A DNA stretch of 10,687 bases from assembly GCA_019594195.1 (NCBI GenBank), contig JAFDTP010000060.1, positions 1 through 10,687 on the forward strand, read 5' to 3'. Position numbers and translations under genes: made by a program. Origin of the DNA: Thermoplasmata archaeon (lineage in GTDB: Archaea > Thermoplasmatota > Thermoplasmata > Halarchaeoplasmatales > Halarchaeoplasmataceae). Shown one piece after another: positions 6,214 through 10,687 of this stretch (within the stretch, counting starts at the first letter, position 1; each line of letters starts with the position of its first letter). The notes under the pieces were generated by a model. It did not search any database. It had not been told where the DNA came from and was given only the letters and a program-made list of their open reading frames with translations.

Positions 6214-7410
6214 CTATTCGGGTTTGAGAACCTTCTTTATCCTTTCGAGAGCCCAATCTATCTGGTCTTTGGTTATTATGAGCGGCGGTGCAAACCTCAG
6301 CACAGTCCCCTTTGTATCTTTGACCAGTACTCCTTCGTCCTTGAGCTCCTCCGAATATGGTCTAGCCTTCTCTTTCAATTCAACACCTATGAACAGTCCT
6401 CTACCTCTCACATCCTTGATCAAGGGACTGTCTATATCTTTCAGTTTTTTCCTCATGTATCTGCCCATCTCTCTAGAATTTTCCACAAAATCTTCTTCCT
6501 CGATGACTTCTATAGCGCGTCTAGCAGCGGCAACACCTAGAGGATTTCCGCCGAAAGTGGAACCGTGAGAACCCGGGTTGAAAACGTCCATCACTTCTTC
6601 ATCTGCGGCTATTGCCGAAACAGGATAGACTCCAGCGCTCAATGCTTTGCCCAGTATGTAGATATCGGGTTCGACGTCTTCCCAATCACAAGCGAACATC
6701 TTTCCCGTTCTACCGAGACCGGTCTGGATCTCGTCCGCGATAAATAGCACGTTTTCCTCTTCACAGAGCTCCTTGGCCTCTTTGAGGTATCCCGTGGGAG
6801 GTACGACTATACCGCCCTCACCCTGCATGGGTTCCATCAAGAAACCGACAGTGTTCTCGTCGATTGCCTCTTCGAGAGCATCTATGTCACCGAAGGGAAC
6901 GATCTCGAAACCTGGAGTGAAAGGTCCGTAACCATCTCTGTATTTCTCTCTTGTACTGAACGATATTATGGTGGTAGAACGGCCGTGGAAGTTGTTATCC
7001 AGAGCTATTATCTTAGCTTTGCCCTCCGGCACTCCTTTTTCAAAATACCCCCATCTTCTAGCGGCCTTTATCGCGGTCTCTACCGCCTCAGTTCCAGAAT
7101 TCATGGGCAGGACCTTATCTTTACCGGTGATATCTGAAACTTTTTTGTAAAAAGACCCTAACTGATCATTCATGAAGGCACGTGAAGTCAGAGTTACGTC
7201 ATCGGCCTGCTCCTTGAGTTCTTTCACCACTTCAGGATGACAGTGGCCGTGACTGACAGCTGAGTAGGCGCTCAACATATCCATATATTCTTTACCATCG
7301 ACATCTTTAACCCAAACGCCGTCCGCTTCAGAAATCACGACCTGCAGCGGATCATAATTTTTAGCTCCATACTTCTGGGTCAGCTCGATTATCTCTTCAC
7401 TTTTAGTCAT
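6214..7410 (-). CDS. rocD: Ornithine--oxo-acid aminotransferase
   Basis: Class III PLP-dependent aminotransferase that converts ornithine and 2-oxoglutarate to glutamate-5-semialdehyde and glutamate, linking arginine/ornithine to proline and glutamate in the cytoplasm. The N-terminal half recalls Bacillus subtilis RocD closely: IELTQKYGAKNYDPL, YMDMLSAYSAV, LTSRAF, VLPMNSGTEAVETAIKAARRW. Numbered from the ATG at 7410 (398 residues): Y48 and R144 (NNFHGRS) match the ornithine-binding Tyr and Arg of human OAT; SGTE at 105-108 binds cofactor phosphate; D226 (IADEIQTG) faces the PLP ring nitrogen; K255 (YILGKALSAG) is the Schiff-base lysine; R373 (LRFAPPL) binds substrate carboxylate. Nothing key is missing. 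The start is set at ATG 7410, not the in-frame GTG at 7419, because GAGGTGAT, a long match to the archaeal SD, lies just upstream and contains that GTG; B. subtilis RocD also begins equivalently. It follows the ABC exporter on the same strand but seems to have its own promoter. Confidence 0.95.
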   Translation of the reverse strand: MTKSEEIIELTQKYGAKNYDPLQVVISEADGVWVKDVDGKEYMDMLSAYSAVSHGHCHPEVVKELKEQADDVTLTSRAFMNDQLGSFYKKVSDITGKDKVLPMNSGTEAVETAIKAARRWGYFEKGVPEGKAKIIALDNNFHGRSTTIISFSTREKYRDGYGPFTPGFEIVPFGDIDALEEAIDENTVGFLMEPMQGEGGIVVPPTGYLKEAKELCEEENVLFIADEIQTGLGRTGKMFACDWEDVEPDIYILGKALSAGVYPVSAIAADEEVMDVFNPGSHGSTFGGNPLGVAAARRAIEVIEEEDFVENSREMGRYMRKKLKDIDSPLIKDVRGRGLFIGVELKEKARPYSEELKDEGVLVKDTKGTVLRFAPPLIITKDQIDWALERIKKVLKPE

Positions 7411-7486
7411 ATGTATCACCTCTCAAAATTTCCTCACAGTATTTTTTTACAATTTCCATACCCATTTTATCAGCAATTATCCCCAT
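7403..7486 (-). CDS. Possible short upstream reading frame overlapping rocD start
   Basis: A 27-codon frame starts at ATG 7486, with internal ATGs at 7465 and 7459. It ends at a TAA (7405-7403) that overlaps the rocD start codon region in another frame. The peptide is charged, ending MEIVKKYCEEILRGDTYD. Such an overlap would allow translational coupling to rocD. Against it: no SD before its ATG, ATT-rich codons unlike the neighbours, and a length well within chance. I do not recognise it. Confidence 0.2.
   Translation of the reverse strand: MGIIADKMGMEIVKKYCEEILRGDTYD
7415..7422 (-). promoter_or_regulatory. Strong Shine-Dalgarno of rocD
   Basis: GAGGTGAT matches eight bases of the complement of the archaeal 16S rRNA 3' end (GGAGGTGATC). 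It ends four bases before the ATG at 7410. The alternative GTG start at 7419 lies inside it, which makes that start unlikely. Confidence 0.75.
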
Positions 7487-7496
7487 CAGAAGGTCG

Positions 7497-7504
7497 TATT
7501 AAAA
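7497..7504 (-). promoter_or_regulatory. Candidate rocD TATA box
   Basis: TTTTAATA on the minus strand would place transcription start near 7474, giving a leader of about 64 bases that carries a short reading frame and the Shine-Dalgarno. A second AT box, GTAAAAAAATAC at 7439-7450, would start transcription near 7419 with a very short leader. The choice between them cannot be made from sequence. Confidence 0.35.
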
Positions 7505-7518
7505 TCTTTGCTAAATTT

Positions 7519-7544
7519 GGGGGTATAACGGAAGTTTGACCCCC
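7519..7544. other. 26-base imperfect palindrome between ABC gene and rocD
   Basis: GGGGGT (7519-7524) and ACCCCC (7539-7544) form a 6-base-pair GC stem. Inside, AAC and GTT pair across a GGAA loop after a 2-by-2 mismatch. On the minus strand the element starts 12 bases after the ABC stop, after a T6 run (7553-7548), and lies just upstream of the candidate rocD TATA box. It may be the ABC transcript's end structure or a binding site controlling rocD. Confidence 0.5.
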
Positions 7545-7555
7545 TCTAAAAAACA

Positions 7556-9490
7556 TCACTCGCCCCCGCCGAACTGCAGATCGTAGAAATGGCTGAACTT
7601 CTTTCCCTGATCCATGAGTTCATCGAAATCGCCTCTTTCTTCTATACGGCCGTTCTCGATGAACAGTATCTCGTCTGCATCAACTATGGTAGAAAGGCGG
7701 TGAGCTATCGTGAAGGTTGTCCTACCTTCAGAAACACGATCGATGGCTTCTTGGATCAGCTTTTCTGTTTGTGAATCAACGGAGGAGGTCGCCTCGTCGA
7801 GTATGAGTATCTCAGGGTCTTTCAGCAGAGCACGGGCTATCGATATCCGCTGTCGCTGGCCTCCTGATAGTTTTATCCCTCTCTGGCCTACTTCAGTCTC
7901 GTAACCATCTGGCATCTTTTCAGCGAACTGGTCAACGTTAGCTTTACTAGCAACCTCCATAACATCCTCCTCCGAGGCATCGGGCCTTCCATAACTGATA
8001 TTTTCTTTTATAGTTCCGGAGAAGAGATAATCATCCTGCAGGACCATAGCTACGGAATTCCGCAGCTCCTTTAGATCCCATCTTTTGACATCGACTCCGT
8101 CAACTTTTACGACCCCACTGTCAACGTCATAGAGCCTTGGGATCAGGCGGACTATCGTGGTCTTGCCGGAGCCGCTAGGACCTACGAGAGCGACTGATTT
8201 CTTGGGAGGTACGTCAAAATGGATATCCTCTAGAACATCTTCAGCATCATCATAGGAAAAAGACACGTGTTCGAAAGTTACTCTACCCGGTATAGTAGCT
8301 TTTTCTATCGCCTTCTCTTTCTCTATCTTTCTATCGTCAACCCCTTCTAGATCTTGTATCAATTCAAGCCTTTCCTCACCCTTGAGTATGGAACTTTCCT
8401 CCGGCGTGAGCTCGGTGGTCGAGGTCTCTTTATCAAGATTTTCAGGTACGACCTCTTCAGAAGTCAAGGCATCCTCTTCAGTATAGATATCTGGCTCTAT
8501 ATCCTTGTGATCGAAAAATCTTTCTATAGAGGCTAGAAAGCGGCTCAGACCTTCGTTTATGCGGATGAGCCTAAGCATCGGTCCTCTGAAACCGACCAGG
8601 TAAGTGTAAAATGCTGCCAATGTACCGGGAGTGAGTGCTTCTTCCATCACTAGATATCCACCATATCCTAGGGTCAGCACTAGACCTAAGCTGTTCAAAA
8701 AGTAAGCCCCGGGGCCCAACATGCTTATGTATCTGACCGCTTCCCTCCTAGCTTCAAAATGTTCGATGTTCTCTTCAGCGAATCTCCCTCTTTCGAAAAG
8801 CTCGTTGGAGAAAGCCTTGATTATCTTGACGCCGGAAAGATTATCCTCTAAACGATCTGTCATCTCGGCCTTCTTACTCCTGACTTCTCTGAATGCGCGG
8901 TGCATCTTCCTCATCAGGAACCATCCGTATAAAATCAGAAGTGGAGCGAAGGCTAGAACGACGAGTGTAAGAGGTACGTTCAAAGTGAAAAGTATGATCA
9001 GGGTACCCAGGATCCGCGTTACGGCGGTGAAGAATCCCTCGGGACCGTGGTGCAGGAACTCCTGAAGTCTGTTAAGATCATCGATCAGACGGGCGATAAG
9101 TTCTCCGGTCTTTTTCTCATCGTGGAACTTCATCGGAAGATCCTGGAAATGTCCGTATAGGTCGTTCCTCATATCATAAACTATCTTTTGAGCCGTCTTA
9201 TGTCCGTAATAACTGCGTAATCCTCTTCCGACAGCGATCGCACCAAACACCGCTAGAGCGATCAAAGATAGGTTTATCACCACACCCATATCTCCGTTGA
9301 TCACCGCATCGTCTATTATACTCCGAAGGATCAAAGGCGGTATCAGTGCGAGTATGGCCGTTATAACGTGGCCTATCTGGATAGGAAGATACACCTTTAG
9401 ATTGGGCCTCAAGTACTCCCTGGAAAACCTCTTGACCAGATATCTGATATTGAAATCTAAAACCGATTTTCTATCCTCTTCTTCGCTCAT
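7556..9490 (-). CDS. ABC exporter, MsbA/BmrA-like (fused membrane and ATPase domains)
   Basis: 644 residues: about 30 cytosolic residues, a six-helix exporter domain (about 31-325), a linker, and an ATPase domain (about 400-640). The ATPase carries Walker A GPSGSGKT (437-444), Q-loop Q485 (MVLQDD), signature LSGGQ (541-545), Walker B ILILD (561-565) with catalytic E566, D-loop SSVD and H-loop H597 (IAHRLST). All are canonical, so a homodimer would have two active sites. Such proteins export lipids, drugs or peptides; no peptidase domain is seen, and the substrate is unknown. Odd: the linker from about 331 to 398 is highly acidic and some 45 residues longer than usual in this family. The ATG at 9490 has no clear SD; a TATA box lies about 55 bases upstream (9542-9550). 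The gene is divergent from the DUF599 gene and precedes rocD on the same strand. Confidence 0.95.
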   Translation of the reverse strand: MSEEEDRKSVLDFNIRYLVKRFSREYLRPNLKVYLPIQIGHVITAILALIPPLILRSIIDDAVINGDMGVVINLSLIALAVFGAIAVGRGLRSYYGHKTAQKIVYDMRNDLYGHFQDLPMKFHDEKKTGELIARLIDDLNRLQEFLHHGPEGFFTAVTRILGTLIILFTLNVPLTLVVLAFAPLLILYGWFLMRKMHRAFREVRSKKAEMTDRLEDNLSGVKIIKAFSNELFERGRFAEENIEHFEARREAVRYISMLGPGAYFLNSLGLVLTLGYGGYLVMEEALTPGTLAAFYTYLVGFRGPMLRLIRINEGLSRFLASIERFFDHKDIEPDIYTEEDALTSEEVVPENLDKETSTTELTPEESSILKGEERLELIQDLEGVDDRKIEKEKAIEKATIPGRVTFEHVSFSYDDAEDVLEDIHFDVPPKKSVALVGPSGSGKTTIVRLIPRLYDVDSGVVKVDGVDVKRWDLKELRNSVAMVLQDDYLFSGTIKENISYGRPDASEEDVMEVASKANVDQFAEKMPDGYETEVGQRGIKLSGGQRQRISIARALLKDPEILILDEATSSVDSQTEKLIQEAIDRVSEGRTTFTIAHRLSTIVDADEILFIENGRIEERGDFDELMDQGKKFSHFYDLQFGGGE

Positions 9491-9541
9491 AGATAATTAC
9501 CCATGATGAACGCTAACTTTGGTCAAGTTCCGGAATGGGTA

Positions 9542-9552
9542 GGATATAAAAA
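9542..9552 (-). promoter_or_regulatory. TATA-box promoter of the ABC exporter
   Basis: On the minus strand this reads ATTTTTATATC region, a good archaeal TATA box. Transcription would begin near 9520, about 30 bases before the ATG at 9490. Confidence 0.5.
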
Positions 9553-9590
9553 TGTTTTTCCGATTTTATCAACTTTAACTGTTCTTTATC

Positions 9591-9631
9591 GATTAATTAT
9601 TAAAGCAGGAACATCTTATCTATAATAGGAG
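9591..9631 (+). promoter_or_regulatory. Promoter and Shine-Dalgarno of the DUF599 gene
   Basis: GATTAATTATTAAAG (9591-9605) is a TATA-like stretch that would start transcription near 9625. AGGAG (9627-9631) is a Shine-Dalgarno six bases before the ATG at 9638. This spacing favours that ATG over the in-frame TTG at 9632, which would leave no gap. Confidence 0.5.
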
Positions 9632-9637
9632 TTGACC

Positions 9638-10246
9638 ATGATCGATCTTCCCTCCTTCGTGATCATATCGATCTATGCCGTTTGCCTTTGGGGTTACCAT
9701 TACCTGTATTTTTTTCTGACCGAAAAGGAGGACGTGATAACACAGCGCAACAGGATAAACGAAGCGATACGGAGTTGGTTCAAGGAGATAATAGAAGAAA
9801 GAGATCATCTCCTGGTGATCCATCAATTGAGGAACGTTATAATGGCCGTCACTTTTTTAGCGACCACCTCTGTACTCCTTATAGGGCTGCTCTTCGGTTT
9901 GAGTCCGTCCGCCCTTCCCGATCCATTCGGTGATGGCGATTACGCTATCTGGTTGATGATGTTCACTCTGATATATTCGTTTTTCAATTTCCTTCTCTGC
10001 CTGCGCCATTTTACCCGTATAACGTTCCTGGTCAGGAGTTCATCCGAAAGCCTGGAAGATATAAGCGGACTGAGAGCGGAAACATATCTGGCCGATCTCT
10101 TCATAAGAGGTAATCGCGAGTACACCCTGGGTAGGAGGAGCATGCTCTATGGTCTACTCGGTATCATATGGCTGCTAAACACGTGGGTCTTTTTGTTTTT
10201 GATCGTGGGGATGACGGTACTTTTCATAGTCTCTTATGATTTCTAA
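9638..10246 (+). CDS. DUF599 family membrane protein
   Basis: 202 residues with about five hydrophobic segments (about 6-28, 67-88, 103-123, and two in 168-198). The pattern matches DUF599 (Pfam PF04654) as I recall it: an N-terminal helix, a charged region ending in HQLRNVIMAVTFLATTSVLLIG (counterpart of NLMRSVSFFASTTLLILGG), a middle helix FFNFLLCLRHFTRITFLV (counterpart of the SLRQFNY region), and a C-terminal GRRSMLYGLLGIIWLLNTWVF (counterpart of the RGLRAYYFA...FLHPW segment). The function of the family is unknown. The ATG at 9638 is chosen because AGGAG lies six bases before it. The gene is divergent from the ABC exporter and 68 bases upstream of the DUF1059-like gene, which seems to have its own promoter. 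Confidence 0.8.
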   Translation: MIDLPSFVIISIYAVCLWGYHYLYFFLTEKEDVITQRNRINEAIRSWFKEIIEERDHLLVIHQLRNVIMAVTFLATTSVLLIGLLFGLSPSALPDPFGDGDYAIWLMMFTLIYSFFNFLLCLRHFTRITFLVRSSSESLEDISGLRAETYLADLFIRGNREYTLGRRSMLYGLLGIIWLLNTWVFLFLIVGMTVLFIVSYDF

Positions 10247-10277
10247 AAGATCTCGAGCAGGCTTTGACAGACATTCG

Positions 10278-10294
10278 AGTTAAATATTTATATC
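10278..10294 (+). promoter_or_regulatory. TATA-box promoter of the DUF1059-like gene
   Basis: AGTTAAATATTTATATC contains TTTATATC at 10287-10294, centred about 26 bases before the ATG at 10315. This spacing puts the transcript start at the ATG, and no Shine-Dalgarno is present, so the mRNA is probably leaderless. Confidence 0.55.
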
Positions 10295-10314
10295 TCTAAT
10301 AAGCTTGTTATAAT

Positions 10315-10569
10315 ATGGAAGATAAGTTAGATGTGGGAGACCCGGACGAAGTGAAAGATTACGAGGTCAAGGATGAAGAGGGGAAGGTCGTCCAGTGCAT
10401 TTTGAAAGATGGAAAAGAATGCGTAGGCCCGATATTAGAGACCAGTATAAAAGGATATAAATTCGAGTGCCGTCACGGCGATTGCGAAGTGGAGTTGACC
10501 GGTGTATCAAAAGAAAAAGTCATCGAGAAGGCAAAAAGTCATCTGATAAGTCACTCGGACTACTATTGA
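10315..10569 (+). CDS. Small DUF1059-like Cys/His protein
   Basis: 84 residues. The acidic N-terminal half (about 1-27) is not recognised and may be disordered. The C-terminal part, GYKFECRHGDCEVELTG followed by a helix with the ending KAKSHLISHSD, matches the DUF1059 pattern (Pfam PF06348): a Phe-x-Cys, a second Cys, an EEV-type helix, and two His. C52, C57, H76 and H80 form a C2H2-like arrangement that could bind zinc; C28 and C36 are additional. The molecular function of DUF1059 is not established. A TATA box 26 bases upstream indicates a leaderless transcript. A DUF1059 domain often makes up nearly the whole protein, so the N-terminal extension is mildly unusual. Confidence 0.75.
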   Translation: MEDKLDVGDPDEVKDYEVKDEEGKVVQCILKDGKECVGPILETSIKGYKFECRHGDCEVELTGVSKEKVIEKAKSHLISHSDYY

Positions 10570-10612
10570 ATCTCAAGAATCTTGCCGAGGGATCTACATC
10601 TTTTAGGTCACT

Positions 10613-10687
10613 TCAATCTTCGCTATTACTACTTTTCTTTACTTCTTGATAGGAGAAATACTGATCGCAGTGATCACACCAGTATGC
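10613..10687 (-). CDS. 3' end of an unidentified gene with a CxxC motif (partial)
   Basis: The minus-strand frame is open from the window edge to a TGA at 10615-10613, giving 24 residues: YWCDHCDQYFSY followed by a short charged tail (EVKKSSNSED). WCDHCDQYF resembles the second half of a zinc ribbon or a zinc-finger knuckle, and a charged tail is a natural protein end. The gene would be convergent with the DUF1059-like gene, 43 bases away. A frame this short may be open by chance, so the call rests on the CxxC pattern. Confidence 0.35.
   Translation of the reverse strand, partial: AYWCDHCDQYFSYQEVKKSSNSED

Noticed and set aside
7556..9490. ABC exporter and rocD as one operon with a shared pathway
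   Set aside because: They are on the same strand, but a 145-base gap with a palindrome, T6 run and TATA-like boxes separates them, and no functional link is evident.
9580..9613. Interrupted inverted repeat TGTT-CTTTA ... TAAAG-(4)-AACA around the DUF599 TATA box
   Set aside because: Arms are AT-rich, broken by a bulge, and centred on sequence constrained by the promoter; too weak to call an operator.

Overview
The window reads as euryarchaeal chromosome. Most start codons lack a Shine-Dalgarno sequence and have an AT-rich TATA-like box about 25-30 bases upstream, as expected for leaderless archaeal transcripts; two genes instead carry clear archaeal SD motifs. Intergenic gaps are short, genes end in T-rich tracts, and two proteins (DUF599 and DUF1059 types) belong to families common in archaea and bacteria. 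Several proteins are rich in Asp/Glu, which would fit a salt-adapted organism, but base composition is only moderate in GC, so I do not assign a lineage.

Layout. 1-447 (+) is the 3' part of a multi-pass membrane protein that resembles a ZIP-like family. 460-1893 (-) is a MATE multidrug exporter, convergent with it. 1894-2037 is a divergent promoter region. 2038-3267 (+) is an MFS transporter of the anion:cation symporter type. 3368-4696 (-) is a secreted, very acidic protein with one C-terminal PKD-like domain and an unrecognised N-terminal part. 4697-5140 is a 444-base AT-rich gap. 5147-6163 (+) is a UPF0104/LPG-synthase-type flippase-like membrane protein. 6214-7410 (-) is ornithine aminotransferase (rocD), downstream of and on the same strand as 7556-9490 (-), a MsbA/BmrA-like ABC exporter. 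9638-10246 (+) is a DUF599 membrane protein, 10315-10569 (+) a small DUF1059-like Cys/His protein, and 10613-10687 (-) is probably the end of a further gene with a CxxC motif.

Functionally this is a transport- and membrane-rich stretch of mostly single-gene transcription units, many divergent or convergent, with no evident pathway operon. RocD, which interconverts ornithine and glutamate semialdehyde, is the only clear metabolic enzyme.

The least ordinary items are the PKD-domain secreted protein with its AT-rich flank, the long acidic linker in the ABC exporter, and the rocD leader (a 26-base imperfect hairpin, a short overlapping upstream reading frame and a strong SD that moves the start inward). 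I found no CRISPR array, insertion sequence, tRNA or rRNA, and no convincing new multi-gene system.
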